Of a stretch of DNA of 64,000 nucleotides, positions 36,021 to 45,828 are shown piece after piece. The stretch covers positions 434,001 through 498,000 of the forward strand of contig NZ_JANKHH010000003.1 of the NCBI RefSeq assembly GCF_024626475.1. The letters run 5' to 3'. The notes under the pieces were generated by a model. That model did no database searches. It was not told where the DNA came from and saw only the letters and a program-made list of their open reading frames with translations. How positions within the stretch are numbered: position 1 is the first letter of the stretch; every line of letters starts with the position of its first letter. Source of the stretch: Parerythrobacter lacustris (GTDB lineage Bacteria; Pseudomonadota; Alphaproteobacteria; Sphingomonadales; Sphingomonadaceae). The position numbers and the translations under genes are program-made.

Positions 36021-36547
36021 GCCGCTGGCGGTTGTTTGTCCCACTGGGAATCTTCTCGCTGTTCGTGGGTCTTGCCGCCTACCAGCTAAGCCAACCGAAG
36101 GACGAGTTCGTCGAAAGCGCGATGGTGGGCGAGCAGCTGCCGCAGTTCGACCTGCGCCCTGCATTTGCCTCGCTGCCGGGTGCCGCGACCGCCGACTTCA
36201 CCGACGGCAATCCGAAATTGCTCAACATCTGGGCGAGCTGGTGCATACCGTGCATCTCCGAGGCGCCGCAGCTCGAACGGTTGCAGGCGAGCGGGGTGGA
36301 AATCGTCGGGATTGCGATCCGCGACCGGCCCGAAGATGTTGCGCGGTTCCTTGCCAGTTACGGCAATCCCTACGTCCGTATCGGGGCGGACGACCTGTCC
36401 GAAGTCCAGCTCGAGATCGGTTCATCCGGCGTGCCCGAAACCTTCGTGATCGATGGCGAGGGGAAGATCACCTACCAGCATATCGGCGATATCCGCCCTG
36501 GCGACGTGCCGGTGCTGCTCGACAAACTGCGGGAGGCGGGGGAATGA
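36017..36547 (+). CDS. ccmG: Thiol:disulfide interchange protein CcmG/DsbE
   Basis: A 176-residue thioredoxin-fold protein anchored by an N-terminal helix (about 6-22). The active site is WASWCIPC (Cys76, Cys79), and the cis-proline is in GVPETFVID. It reduces the CxxCH thiols of apocytochrome c in the periplasm before heme attachment. It overlaps ccmF and ccmH by 4 bp. Confidence 0.94.
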   Translation: MSRWRLFVPLGIFSLFVGLAAYQLSQPKDEFVESAMVGEQLPQFDLRPAFASLPGAATADFTDGNPKLLNIWASWCIPCISEAPQLERLQASGVEIVGIAIRDRPEDVARFLASYGNPYVRIGADDLSEVQLEIGSSGVPETFVIDGEGKITYQHIGDIRPGDVPVLLDKLREAGE

Positions 36548-36966
36548 AGTGTCTCATTGCCGCCCTCCTCAGCATCCTGGCTTTGACCGCCACGGCTCAT
36601 GCCCAGGACAGCATGCCGCCCGCACCCTATGCCTACCAACAGCTCGACGATCCTGGGCAGGAAGAGCAGGCGCAGGCGCTGATGGAGACGCTGCGTTGCC
36701 TCAAGTGCCAGAGCCAGTCGATCGCCGATAGCGATGCGCCTATGGCGGGCGACATGCGGCACCAGGTCCGCAGCCGCATTGCCGCCGGCGAGGAGCCCGA
36801 GGCGATCCGCGCATGGCTGATCGATCGTTATGGCGATTATGTCAGCTACGATCCCAAGATCAGCGAGACGACCTGGCCGCTGTTCGCTATCCCCTTGATC
36901 CTGGCGCTGGTCGCCGGGTTGCTGCTGTGGCGACGCATTGGTCGCAAAAAGGGTGCCGCCACATGA
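36544..36966 (+). CDS. ccmH: Cytochrome c-type biogenesis protein CcmH
   Basis: A 140-residue protein with signal peptide (MKCLIAALL to AHAQ), the redox motif LRCLKCQSQSI (Cys52, Cys55) and a C-terminal anchor (about 113-130). It works with CcmG to present reduced apocytochrome c to CcmF. It is the short, CcmL-like form; the TPR part is a separate gene downstream, overlapping by 4 bp. Confidence 0.94.
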   Translation: MKCLIAALLSILALTATAHAQDSMPPAPYAYQQLDDPGQEEQAQALMETLRCLKCQSQSIADSDAPMAGDMRHQVRSRIAAGEEPEAIRAWLIDRYGDYVSYDPKISETTWPLFAIPLILALVAGLLLWRRIGRKKGAAT

Positions 36967-37592
36967 CCTGGGTCCCTATCCTCGCGCTGGCGGCGATTGT
37001 CTTCCTCGTCGCGGCCTTCGTGCTCAAATTGCCGCGCAGCGGGTGGACGCTGTTCGGTGCGGCGTTGATGTTCGGGCTGACGGGTTACGCGCTGCAAGGC
37101 TCGCCCGATCTGCCCGCCGCGCCCAAGGACCGCGTGCCGGAGGCGAACGAGAGCAATTTCGCGATGATCGAGGCGCGTCGCGACCTATTCGGCAAGGATC
37201 GGCAACCGGCCAACCTGGTGGTGACGGCCGATGCCTTCTCCCGCTCCGGCCGTTTCTCGGATGCGGCCAAGCTCCTGCGCGGCGCGGTCGAACGCAATCC
37301 GAAGGATGCCGAGGCGTGGGTTGCGCTGGGCAATGCGCTGGTCGAGCATGCCGACGGCAATCCGACCCCGGCGGCAATGTTCGCCTATTCGCGCGCCGAC
37401 CAGGCGGCACCGGGTCATCCTGCGGCGGCCTATTTTTACGGCGTTTCGATGCTCAACGCCAATCAGCCGCAGCAAACCCGCGCGATCTGGGCGGAGATCC
37501 TCGAGAATGCGCCCGAGGATGCGCCCTGGCGCGAGAATATGCAGGGCCAGCTTGACCGGCTCGACGAGATGCTCGCGCAAGGGGCGATGTGA
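36963..37592 (+). CDS. CcmI-like TPR protein of cytochrome c maturation
   Basis: A 209-residue membrane-anchored protein with two N-terminal hydrophobic segments (about 5-22 and 29-47), followed by TPR-like helices (LVVTADAFSRSGRFSDAAKLL, NPKDAEAWVALGNALVEHA). In other alphaproteobacteria CcmI/CycH binds the C terminus of apocytochrome c. It overlaps ccmH by 4 bp and ends the operon. The assignment is by position and TPR content. Confidence 0.8.
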   Translation: MTWVPILALAAIVFLVAAFVLKLPRSGWTLFGAALMFGLTGYALQGSPDLPAAPKDRVPEANESNFAMIEARRDLFGKDRQPANLVVTADAFSRSGRFSDAAKLLRGAVERNPKDAEAWVALGNALVEHADGNPTPAAMFAYSRADQAAPGHPAAAYFYGVSMLNANQPQQTRAIWAEILENAPEDAPWRENMQGQLDRLDEMLAQGAM

Positions 37593-37700
37593 CACCGCGC
37601 AACGCCCTGTTGCAGCATACCGGGCGCGGTGCTAGTGGCCGCCACCTTTCGGGCGGCAATCGGGCCGCTTCGGGCGCAGAATAGCGGGGCCAGCGGTGCG

Positions 37701-39638
37701 ATGAGCGACGCGTCTTCCCAATCCATCGAACCTACAGAAGGTGAGGGCCCCGGTCACGGCCACGGGCGCGCGGCTTCGAAGACAGCGCTGGCAATCGGCG
37801 CGGTGGGCGTCGTGTTCGGCGATATCGGCACCAGCCCGCTCTACGCGTTCCGCGAAACTTTCCTCGGCGAGCACAGTCTCGCAATCGACAAGCTGCATAT
37901 CTACGGCGTGGTCAGCCTGATCTTCTGGTCGATGACGCTGATCGTCTCGATCCAGTATGTCAGCATCCTGATGCGCGCGGATAACAAGGGGCAGGGGGGC
38001 ACACTGGCGCTGGTCGCCATGCTCACGCGTCATATCGGCGGTTCGAAATACGGCTGGATAACCGTGCTGCTCGGCGTATTCGCCACCGCGCTTTTCTACG
38101 GCGACAGCATGATCACCCCGGCGATTTCGGTCCTCTCGGCGGTGGAAGGCCTCACTGTGGTCAACGCCGGACTCGAACCGCTGGTCATCCCGATCGCGCT
38201 GGTCCTGCTCGTCTTCCTGTTCCTGATCCAGAAGCGCGGCACGGCAACCGTGGGCAAGCTTTTCGCGCCGGTGATGATCGTCTATTTCGTGACCATCGCA
38301 GTGCTCGGCACGATCCATATCGCGCAGAACCCCTATATCCTGCAGGCGCTGAACCCGTGGTACGCGGTGCAGTTCTTCATCACCGACGGGTGGATCGCCT
38401 TCCTCGCGCTGGGTTCGGTCGTCCTCGCGGTGACCGGGGCGGAGGCGCTCTATTCCGATATGGGACATTTCGGGCGCGGCCCGATGCGGCTGTCGTGGTT
38501 CGGCTTCGTCATGCCGTGCCTGCTGCTCAACTATTTCGGGCAGGGCGCGATGATCGCCGCGCTCGACCCGGCCGAAACCGCTGCCGTCATGCAGAGTCCG
38601 TTCTACAATATGGCACCGGTCGCGTTGCAGCTGCCGCTGGTGATCCTCGCGACCTGTGCGACCTTCATCGCCAGTCAGGCGGTGATTTCGGGGGCGTTCT
38701 CGATCACCCATCAGGCGATACAGCTGGGCTTCATTCCGCGCCTGTCGACCCAGCACACCAGCGCGTCCGAGAGCGGCCAGATCTATATCCCCTTCGTCAA
38801 CTACGCGCTGATGATCTCGGTGATCCTGCTGGTGCTCGGCTTCGGTTCCTCGTCCAACCTGGCCTCGGCCTATGGCATCGCGGTTACCGGCGCGATGTTC
38901 ATCGACACGCTGCTGATGGGCGTGCTGCTGGTGGCGGTGTGGAAGTGGCGCTGGTGGTATGCCTTGCCGGTGTTCCTGCTCTTCGTGCTCGTCGACGGGG
39001 CCTATTTCGCCGCCAACCTGCCCAAGGTGCCCTCGGGCGGCTGGTTCCCGCTGGTCGTCGGGGTGATCGCCTTCACATTGCTCACCACCTGGGCGCGCGG
39101 GCGCAAGCTGATGCGCGACCGGATGACCGAAGTCGCGCTGCCGATCGAGGTCTTCGCCAAATCGGCCAAGAACAGCGCGGTGCGGGTGCCGGGCACCGCG
39201 ATCTTTATGGCTTCGGCGACCGGCGGCGTGCCTTCGGCATTGCTGCACAACATCAAGCACAACAAGGTGCTGCACGAACGGGTGGTGATCCTGACCGTGC
39301 AAATTGCCGATGTGCCCAGTGTGCCCGAAAGCGAGCGGTGCGAAATCCACGATCTGGGCGACGGCTTCTTCCGCGCCATCCTGCATTATGGCTTCATGCA
39401 GGAAACCGATGTTCCCGAAGGCCTGAAGCAGATGGAACGCTGCGGCGGCAAGTTCGACATGATGCAGACCAGCTTCTTCCTCAGCCGCCAGACTCTGCTG
39501 CCGAGCGACAAGCCGGGCATGCCGATCTGGCGCGAGAAGATCTTCGCCTGGATGCTGCGCAATTCGGCCACCGCGATGGAGTTCTTCCGCCTGCCGACCA
39601 ACCGGGTGGTCGAACTGGGGAGTCAGGTGCGGATTTGA
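37701..39638 (+). CDS. kup: KUP-family potassium uptake protein
   Basis: A 645-residue K+/H+ symporter with 12 membrane segments in the first 440 residues and a cytosolic C-terminal domain. Signatures: [45 protein letters not shown] and [15 protein letters not shown] 37701 is chosen; the in-frame extension to 37629 is unlikely. The stop overlaps a lipoprotein start. Confidence 0.93.
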   Translation: MSDASSQSIEPTEGEGPGHGHGRAASKTALAIGAVGVVFGDIGTSPLYAFRETFLGEHSLAIDKLHIYGVVSLIFWSMTLIVSIQYVSILMRADNKGQGGTLALVAMLTRHIGGSKYGWITVLLGVFATALFYGDSMITPAISVLSAVEGLTVVNAGLEPLVIPIALVLLVFLFLIQKRGTATVGKLFAPVMIVYFVTIAVLGTIHIAQNPYILQALNPWYAVQFFITDGWIAFLALGSVVLAVTGAEALYSDMGHFGRGPMRLSWFGFVMPCLLLNYFGQGAMIAALDPAETAAVMQSPFYNMAPVALQLPLVILATCATFIASQAVISGAFSITHQAIQLGFIPRLSTQHTSASESGQIYIPFVNYALMISVILLVLGFGSSSNLASAYGIAVTGAMFIDTLLMGVLLVAVWKWRWWYALPVFLLFVLVDGAYFAANLPKVPSGGWFPLVVGVIAFTLLTTWARGRKLMRDRMTEVALPIEVFAKSAKNSAVRVPGTAIFMASATGGVPSALLHNIKHNKVLHERVVILTVQIADVPSVPESERCEIHDLGDGFFRAILHYGFMQETDVPEGLKQMERCGGKFDMMQTSFFLSRQTLLPSDKPGMPIWREKIFAWMLRNSATAMEFFRLPTNRVVELGSQVRI

Positions 39639-40138
39639 GCCTGTTGCGTGCCTCGCTCGCGCTTGTGGCGATCCTGACGGTCGCAGGCTGCAATGAGCGT
39701 GAAGAGCCGGCTCTGCAGGCCGTGGATCCGGCGGAGCTGGAGTTGACCGGCGATTGGCGCGATTACTTCGGGGTCATGTCCGATGCGCTGGAGGTGGACA
39801 CCGCACAGGGCGAGCGCGTGTTCCAGTGCGCGAAGGCGGTCGACGCGGAGAAGCTGCTCGCACCGCTATGGCCGATCTGGGAGCGCCAGCACGCCAGCCT
39901 GCCGAAGCCGTTGCCGCCCGAATTCGACGCCTATTATCACGTCACCCAGCCGATGTACGATGCGATCCTCTCGCAGGAGTGCGAACCGTTCGAGGGAAAG
40001 CTCAGCGCGACCGGCGTTCTCGCCACTTCCGCTGCGCGCGAGCCCGACCGGTACCGCAATGCCGAGCGCTGGATCGCCTTCACCGCCATGGGCTTCGACG
40101 AGACCTACTTCGTAAAGCAGAACGTCACCGTCGACTGA
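39635..40138 (+). CDS. Putative lipoprotein downstream of kup
   Basis: A 167-residue protein whose TTG start overlaps the kup stop. The N terminus [17 protein letters not shown] is a lipoprotein signal, with the lipidated Cys at about residue 19. The mature part has Cys residues in VFQCAKAV and SQECEPF that could form a disulfide. No family is recognised. Co-translation with kup is likely, but a role in potassium transport is only positional inference. Confidence 0.7.
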   Translation: MSLLRASLALVAILTVAGCNEREEPALQAVDPAELELTGDWRDYFGVMSDALEVDTAQGERVFQCAKAVDAEKLLAPLWPIWERQHASLPKPLPPEFDAYYHVTQPMYDAILSQECEPFEGKLSATGVLATSAAREPDRYRNAERWIAFTAMGFDETYFVKQNVTVD

Positions 40139-40157
40139 GCGTGCGTTGCGGGTTCGA

Positions 40158-40300
40158 CGGTCCTTCGAGACGCTCAGACTGCGTCTTCGCTCCTCAGGAT
40201 GAGCGGAGAATTGAGCATCGCGCAGTCCGCCCCCCAATCCCGCTCATCCTGAGGAGCGAGGTCCTGAGCTTGTCGAAGTGCCGAGCGTCTCGAAGGACCG
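40158..40300. repeat. Large nested inverted repeat (REP pair)
   Basis: Two perfect 18-bp inverted arm pairs are nested: outer CGGTCCTTCGAGACGCTC (40158-40175) with its complement at 40283-40300, inner CGCTCCTCAGGATGAGCG (40188-40205) with 40241-40258. The sequence resembles the dispersed repeats of sphingomonads. It fills the gap between the lipoprotein and the end of yciB and may act as a transcription or mRNA end structure for both. Confidence 0.85.
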
Positions 40301-40302
40301 CC

Positions 40303-40971
40303 TCACCCCGTCGGCGGTTCTTCCTTCAGCACCTCGTCCTTCTCTTCGATCGCCAGCCCGTGCTTCAGCAGCATCGGGATCTGCGAGAAGGTGAACAGGA
40401 AAGTGAGCGGCATGAACACCCAGAACTTGGCCCACAGCCAGGTCTCGAAGCTACCGTTCTCGACATTGTAGAGATAGCGCAGGGCCTCGTTCAACCCGGC
40501 GAGGAACAGGAAGAAAAATCCCCAGTTGCGCGACAGCTTGAGCCAGCCTTTATCGCTCAGCCCCTCGAATGCGGCCTCGAGCAGGACGCGCAGCAGTGCC
40601 TTTCGCTTCCAGAAGTAGGCGACCAGCAACACCACACCGAAGGCGAGATAGATAATCGTCGGCTTGAGCTGGACGAACACCGGATCGCCGAAGAAGATAG
40701 TCAGGCTGCCGAAACCGACGATCAGCGCGGTGGAGAACCACAGCATCGGCGAGACCTTGCCCAGCCGCCATTTTGAAACCACCAGCGCGACAACGGCTGC
40801 GACGATGAAGGCGAAGGTGCCCTTGATCACCGCGGCGATCTCGGCGATCGCCTCGGATTCCTCGGGCGCAAAGTATTTGTAAGCCGCGAGGAACACCAGC
40901 AACGGGCCATAGTCGACCGCGACGTTGAGCCAGCCGGAGCCCTGCTTGTTCGGTTTCGCTTGGTCGGCCAC
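40303..40971 (-). CDS. yciB: YciB/IspZ-family inner membrane protein
   Basis: A 222-residue membrane protein with five to six helices and the family's VDYGPLLVFLAAYKY, KPTIIYLAFGVVLL and NWGFFFLFLAGLNEALR. YciB (intracellular septation protein A) is linked to envelope integrity and cell division. It is last in the dapF-mtaB-ftsY-yciB operon. The start is GTG at 40971, just after the ftsY stop, with GGGAG upstream. Confidence 0.88.
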   Translation of the reverse strand: MADQAKPNKQGSGWLNVAVDYGPLLVFLAAYKYFAPEESEAIAEIAAVIKGTFAFIVAAVVALVVSKWRLGKVSPMLWFSTALIVGFGSLTIFFGDPVFVQLKPTIIYLAFGVVLLVAYFWKRKALLRVLLEAAFEGLSDKGWLKLSRNWGFFFLFLAGLNEALRYLYNVENGSFETWLWAKFWVFMPLTFLFTFSQIPMLLKHGLAIEEKDEVLKEEPPTG

Positions 40972-40973
40972 TC

Positions 40974-41909
40974 TTATGCAACTCCCGCAATCACCCGTGC
41001 GACCAGATCGGGGTCGAACGGGCGCAAATCGTCGATCTTCTCGCCCACGCCGATCGCGTGGATTGGCAGGCCGTATTGCTCGGCGGCCGCAACCAGTATC
41101 CCGCCGCGAGCGGTACCATCGAGCTTGGTCATGATAAGTCCGGTGACACCGGCGACTTCCTTGAACACGTCGATCTGGGCGAGCGCGTTCTGACCGTTGG
41201 TCGCGTCGAGCACCAGCACTACGTCATGCGGGGCCTCGGGGTTGAGTCGGCCGAGAACTTTGCGGATCTTGGCCAGCTCGTCCATCAGCTCGCGCTTGTT
41301 CTGCAACCGGCCGGCAGTGTCGACCACCAGCGCGTCGATACCTTGTTCGGTCGCGGCCTTGACTGCGTCGAACACGATGCTCGCGGGATCGCCGCCTTCG
41401 GGGCCGCGTACGATCGGCACGTCGATTCGCCCGGCCCAGGTCGCGAGCTGGCCGATCGCGGCAGCGCGGAAAGTGTCGCCCGCTGCCAGCATCACGCCAT
41501 AGTCGTCTTCCTTGAACCAGTGCGCCAGTTTGGCGATGGTTGTGGTCTTGCCGCTGCCGTTGACCCCGATCACGAGGATGACCTGCGGGCGCGGGAAGGC
41601 AGTGATCTCGATTGGTTTCGCCACCGGGCGGAGGATTTCGGCGATCTCTTCCGCCACCGCTTCCTTGAGCTCTCGCTCGGTGATGCTTAGGCCGAAGCGC
41701 TTCTCCGTTAGCTTGGCGCGGATGCGCGCAGCGGCTGACGGGCCGAGGTCGGACATGATCAGCGCGTCCTCGACCGTGTCGAGCGTCGCATTGTCGAGCT
41801 TTGCCGTCCCGACCACCCCGGTGATCGGCGCGGCAAGGTTTTCCGACAATCGCTCGGAAGTCTTGCGGAAGCCGCCGAACAAGCGATCTTTCCAGCTTGT
41901 CTCGCTCAT
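40974..41909 (-). CDS. ftsY: Signal recognition particle receptor FtsY
   Basis: A 311-residue SRP GTPase that docks ribosome-SRP complexes at the membrane. It has the N-terminal helical bundle and the G domain with GVNGSGKTTTIAKLA, DTFRAAAIGQL, VVDTAGRLQNK and TKLDGTARGG. The acidic A domain of E. coli FtsY is absent, as usual in alphaproteobacteria. Overlap with mtaB is 4 bp. Confidence 0.95.
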   Translation of the reverse strand: MSETSWKDRLFGGFRKTSERLSENLAAPITGVVGTAKLDNATLDTVEDALIMSDLGPSAAARIRAKLTEKRFGLSITERELKEAVAEEIAEILRPVAKPIEITAFPRPQVILVIGVNGSGKTTTIAKLAHWFKEDDYGVMLAAGDTFRAAAIGQLATWAGRIDVPIVRGPEGGDPASIVFDAVKAATEQGIDALVVDTAGRLQNKRELMDELAKIRKVLGRLNPEAPHDVVLVLDATNGQNALAQIDVFKEVAGVTGLIMTKLDGTARGGILVAAAEQYGLPIHAIGVGEKIDDLRPFDPDLVARVIAGVA

Positions 41910-43093
41910 ATCAGGAGGCCTTCCTCGACGGTCTGCGGCGTGATGGCGACGATGCTGCCCGCTGGGGTGCCCTCGGGCAAGGCGACGCGGGCGAAGTTCG
42001 GGGCATAGCCCGTTCCGTCGCGCTCGGCGAGGACGCCCATCGACCGGCCAAGCATTCCGTCGAGCCAGCTTGCGCGCTGGATTGCCACATCGGCGCGCAA
42101 TTCAGCGGCGCGGCGCTTGACAGCTTCGCGCGCCACCTGCGGCATGCGCGCTGCGGGCGTGTCGGGTCGCGGCGAATAGGGGAAGATATGCCCGTGGACG
42201 ATATCGAGCGCGGCTATGATCGCGCGGTTCTCCGCATGCATCGCCTCGTCTTCGGTCGGGAAGCCCGCGATCAGATCGGCGCCGATGGCGATGTCTGGCC
42301 GGCGCGCCTTCAGCCGTTCGACCAGCGCGATGGCGTCCGCCCGGCTGTGGCGACGCTTCATGCGCTTGAGGATCAGGTCGTTCCCATGCTGCAACGAGAG
42401 ATGCAGGTGCGGCATCACGCGCGGCTCCTGCGCGAAAAGCTCCTCAAGCAGCGGATCGATCTCGATCCCGTCGAGCGAGGACATGCGCAGGCGCGGCAGT
42501 TGCGGGAAGGCCTCGAGGATGGCGAGGACCATGCTGCCGAGCGCGGGCCGGCCGGGAAGGTCATGCCCCCAGCTGGTGACATCCACTCCGGTCAGCACGA
42601 CCTCGGGTGCGCCTTGTTCCACATGCCTCTCCACCTCGCGCAGCACTTCGGCAACGCTCAGCGAGCGGCTCGGCCCGCGTCCTTGCGGGATGACGCAGAA
42701 GGTGCAGCTGTGGTCGCACCCGTTCTGCACGGTGACGAAGGCGCGGGTGCGCGAGGTGGGGCGGAGCGGGGCGCGTTCGGGTACGTTCCACGCGCGCGGG
42801 TCGAGCTTCGAGGTGTTGGCGACTAGCCCGTCGACTTCCGGCATGGCGGCGAGTTGTTCGCGCTCGATATCGGCGGCGCAGCCGGTCACCAGAAGGCGCG
42901 CATCGGGGTGCGCGCGGCGGGCACGGCGGATCGCTTGCCGGGTCTGGCGGACAGCTTCCCCGGTCACCGCGCAGCTGTTGATCACCACGAGGTTGTCCTC
43001 GCCCGCCAGCATGTCGCGGATGCGTTCGCTCTCCGAGATATTGAGCCGGCAACCGAGCGAGATCACTTGCGGCACCGCGACAGGCGCGTTCAT
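41906..43093 (-). CDS. mtaB: tRNA t6A37 methylthiotransferase MtaB
   Basis: A 395-residue radical-SAM methylthiotransferase that converts t6A37 of ANN-decoding tRNAs to ms2t6A37. The N-terminal UPF0004 domain carries Cys in SLGCRLN, NSCAVTG and VTGCAADIE. The radical-SAM cluster motif is CDHSCTFC with VIPQGRGPSRS after it. A C-terminal TRAM-like end is short. It overlaps dapF and ftsY by 4 bp in a four-gene operon. Confidence 0.92.
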   Translation of the reverse strand: MNAPVAVPQVISLGCRLNISESERIRDMLAGEDNLVVINSCAVTGEAVRQTRQAIRRARRAHPDARLLVTGCAADIEREQLAAMPEVDGLVANTSKLDPRAWNVPERAPLRPTSRTRAFVTVQNGCDHSCTFCVIPQGRGPSRSLSVAEVLREVERHVEQGAPEVVLTGVDVTSWGHDLPGRPALGSMVLAILEAFPQLPRLRMSSLDGIEIDPLLEELFAQEPRVMPHLHLSLQHGNDLILKRMKRRHSRADAIALVERLKARRPDIAIGADLIAGFPTEDEAMHAENRAIIAALDIVHGHIFPYSPRPDTPAARMPQVAREAVKRRAAELRADVAIQRASWLDGMLGRSMGVLAERDGTGYAPNFARVALPEGTPAGSIVAITPQTVEEGLLI

Positions 43094-43905
43094 CCGAAGT
43101 CATCCCATTCGAAGCTGCCGCGAAAGCTCTCCTGCGCGGGGCCGCTCATGGTGATCGTGCCGCCGGGATGCCAGTCGATGGTCAGCGTTCCACCGGGCAG
43201 ATGGACGGCAACAGGCGAGGTAACGAGCTTGCGTCGGATTGCCGCGACGGCTGTGGCGCAGGCTCCGGTCCCGCAAGCGCGGGTGAGGCCCGCCCCGCGT
43301 TCCCACACGCGCAGGCTTATTGCTCCGCTGCTTACGCTGGCGACATTGACGTTCACCCGGTCGGGGAACAGCGGATCGTGCTCGATGAGTGGCCCGAGCC
43401 GGTCGAGTTCGACTGTGTGCTCATCATCGACGAAAAACACCACATGCGGGTTGCCGACATTGACCGCATCGGGCGCTTCGAGCGCTTCCCAGCCGACCGG
43501 CATGTGCATGGTGTCGAGCGGTTGGTCGAGTGGGATCGCATCCCAGTCGAATCGCGGGGCACCCATATCGACACTCGCTCCACCCTCGCTTGGGGTGAGT
43601 GAAATCGTCCCGCTTGCGGTCTCGACCCGCGCCGAAGTGCCATGCAACAGCGCAACCGCGCGCGAGGCGTTGCCGCAGGCCTCGACCTCGCCGCCATCGT
43701 GGTTGAAGATGCGCATCCGGAAATCGGCCAAGGAGCCATCGGTCGCAGGTTGGAGCAGGATCAGCTGGTCGCAGCCGATCCCGGTGTTGCGATCCGCCAG
43801 CGCCTTGGCCTTGGCCCTGGTCATTTCCGGCAACGCATCGGCACGCGCGTCGAGCACGACGAAATCGTTGCCGAGACCATGCATCTTGATGAAGGGAATG
43901 CGCAT
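43090..43905 (-). CDS. dapF: Diaminopimelate epimerase
   Basis: A 271-residue PLP-independent racemase in lysine and peptidoglycan precursor synthesis (LL- to meso-DAP). The two catalytic Cys are in EACGNASR and RACGTGACA; the N terminus MRIPFIKMHGLGNDFVV is typical. ATG 43905 is chosen over ATG 43917, which adds MRHK. It is the first gene of the operon with mtaB, ftsY and yciB. Confidence 0.94.
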   Translation of the reverse strand: MRIPFIKMHGLGNDFVVLDARADALPEMTRAKAKALADRNTGIGCDQLILLQPATDGSLADFRMRIFNHDGGEVEACGNASRAVALLHGTSARVETASGTISLTPSEGGASVDMGAPRFDWDAIPLDQPLDTMHMPVGWEALEAPDAVNVGNPHVVFFVDDEHTVELDRLGPLIEHDPLFPDRVNVNVASVSSGAISLRVWERGAGLTRACGTGACATAVAAIRRKLVTSPVAVHLPGGTLTIDWHPGGTITMSGPAQESFRGSFEWDDFG

Positions 43906-43936
43906 CTTGTGCCGCATCTATGGACTGGACGGCCCT

Positions 43937-43972
43937 GCGTCTAGGGGCGCGTCTAGGGGCGCGTCTAGGAGC
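43937..43972. repeat. Three tandem 12-bp repeats
   Basis: GCGTCTAGGGGC occurs twice in direct tandem (43937-43948, 43949-43960), followed by GCGTCTAGGAGC (43961-43972) and a partial GCGTC. The array lies between the stop of the GGDEF-EAL gene and the dapF start region, so it could vary in copy number. Confidence 0.7.
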
Positions 43973-43975
43973 GCG

Positions 43976-45661
43976 TCACGCCTGACGCTGCCTGGGCTCT
44001 TCGACCGACGCTTCGTCAGCGCCATTACGAGAGTGGGATTCCGCTCGATTGCTGTCCAGCTTGAGCAACCCCAGAGCGCCGAGCCGTTCGCGCACCGCAT
44101 GGGCCTCCTCCGGTCGCCCGTAAAGATAGCCCTGTCCCTTCATCCGGCCCTTGGCACGCAGGGCCTGAAGAATCTTGTTGTCCTCGATCCCTTCCGCAGT
44201 GATCGGCAGGTCCAGCCCGTCACCGAGCGAGATGATCGCATCGATCAGCTTCTCATTGGCGTTTTCTCTGCTGAGTTCGCCGACGAAGCTGCGGTCGATC
44301 TTGAGGCGGTCGAACGGGAGAGAGCGAAGCTGGGCAAGGCTCGAATAGCCGGTGCCGAAGTCGTCGAGGCTGATCCGGATGCCCTGGTTCTTGAGGCTCG
44401 CCATCATCGAGCGCACCTGGCCGAGGTTCTCGTGCAGACAGCTCTCGGTAATCTCGATCTCGAGCCGCTGCGGCGGGAAATTGTGCGCCACAAGCAGTTT
44501 GAGCATCTTTTGTGCAAACCACGGATCACGCAGCTGGATTGGCGAGATGTTGACCGAAAGCGTCAGCTCGGGTGCCCATTCCTTCGCATCTTCGAAGGCC
44601 TGCTCGATGATTTGTTCGGAAACCGCACCTATCAGGCCGATTTCCTCGGCAATCGGGATGAATATCTCGGGGCTGACGACGCCATGCTGCTCCGAGCGCC
44701 AGCGCGCAAGCATCTCGAAGCCGACTATCATGCCGGTCTCGATATCGATCTGCTGCTCATAGAAGGGCAGAAACTCGCGATTCGCGATGCCAGTGCGGAT
44801 GCCGGCTTCCATGTCGTGACGGTAGCGCAGCTTGCGTTCCATCTCGGGCTCGAACCAGGCGTGCCGGTTCTTGCCCTGGTTCTTGGCATGATACATCGCG
44901 ATGTCCGCGCGGTGCAGCAGGCTCTCGCCGAAAGTCTTGCTGGCCGGATCGATCGAACCGAGATTGGCGGTGGTCGCGACCCCGACCGATATCGTCGCTT
45001 CGATCGAGAGGCTTCCAATCGGGTAGGGGCGGGAGATGCTGTCGATCAGCCGGTCGGCCAATTGATCCACGCTGTCGGGCGAACGGGTGTCGAACGGCAC
45101 CACGCAGGCAAACTCGTCACCGCCCAGGCGAGCCAGCAAGCCTCCGTCCGGGAGCAGCGCGCGCATCCGCTCGGCAGTACCCTGCAGCAGAGCGTCGCCG
45201 ACCTTGTGCCCGTTGAGATCGTTGACCTGTTTGAAATTGTCGATGTCGATCATCAGGAACGCCACGGCATCGTGATTGCCCGAGTGGTTGGCAATCAGCC
45301 GGTCGGTTGCTGGAGCTATGCTGCGGCGGTTGAGACACCCGGTCAGCGGATCGGTTTCCGCCAGGCGTTTCGCCAGCTCTTCTGCATGACGACGTTCGTC
45401 GATTTCGGCAATCAGTTCGCGGTAGCGGCGCAGCCCGAAGACGATCAGCGCAATGTTGAGCAACAGGGCGTTGACGAGCAGATAGTCCGGTCCGCTTTCG
45501 TTATACAGCCAGCTGCGGGCGATCTGCGGAAGGACCGAACCGCCGGTTCCGACAAACATCAGAATCGCGGCAATCACTACCCCGAATCCCACTATATCGC
45601 GCTCGATCCGTCGGCGAACGGTGCGCAGGCTATCGGATACTTTCGCTTCGGAATCTGGCAT
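43976..45661 (-). CDS. Membrane GGDEF-EAL protein (c-di-GMP turnover)
   Basis: A 561-residue bifunctional signalling protein. Two membrane helices (about residues 22-42 and 58-75) precede the GGDEF domain (RLGGDEFACV intact, no RxxD I-site at the expected position) and an EAL domain with FEMLARW in place of EALLRW, but with ITES, LDDFGTGYSS, KIDRSFVG and AEGIED conserved, so phosphodiesterase activity is likely. There is no recognisable sensor domain beyond the short periplasmic loop. ATG 45661 is preferred; the in-frame opening to 45748 reads into the region upstream of the EVE gene. Confidence 0.9.
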   Translation of the reverse strand: MPDSEAKVSDSLRTVRRRIERDIVGFGVVIAAILMFVGTGGSVLPQIARSWLYNESGPDYLLVNALLLNIALIVFGLRRYRELIAEIDERRHAEELAKRLAETDPLTGCLNRRSIAPATDRLIANHSGNHDAVAFLMIDIDNFKQVNDLNGHKVGDALLQGTAERMRALLPDGGLLARLGGDEFACVVPFDTRSPDSVDQLADRLIDSISRPYPIGSLSIEATISVGVATTANLGSIDPASKTFGESLLHRADIAMYHAKNQGKNRHAWFEPEMERKLRYRHDMEAGIRTGIANREFLPFYEQQIDIETGMIVGFEMLARWRSEQHGVVSPEIFIPIAEEIGLIGAVSEQIIEQAFEDAKEWAPELTLSVNISPIQLRDPWFAQKMLKLLVAHNFPPQRLEIEITESCLHENLGQVRSMMASLKNQGIRISLDDFGTGYSSLAQLRSLPFDRLKIDRSFVGELSRENANEKLIDAIISLGDGLDLPITAEGIEDNKILQALRAKGRMKGQGYLYGRPEEAHAVRERLGALGLLKLDSNRAESHSRNGADEASVEEPRQRQA

Positions 45662-45828
45662 GATGGTCTTGGCCACAGACCGGTCCCCCTGTTGCCCTTC
45701 AAGCCCTCCATGGCGAAAGTCGCTGAAGAAGCCGTTAACTTCACACACGGGGCGTGGGGGGTAGCCTTGCGCTGCGCGCAGGGCTATCGGGCCGCCGAGC
45801 TGTTCCCCTTGACCGAAAGCAAGAACCG

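Noticed and set aside
33978-36164. 728-residue open frame on the minus strand
   Set aside because: It is antisense to ccmF and part of ccmG, rich in Arg, Gln and His without domains.
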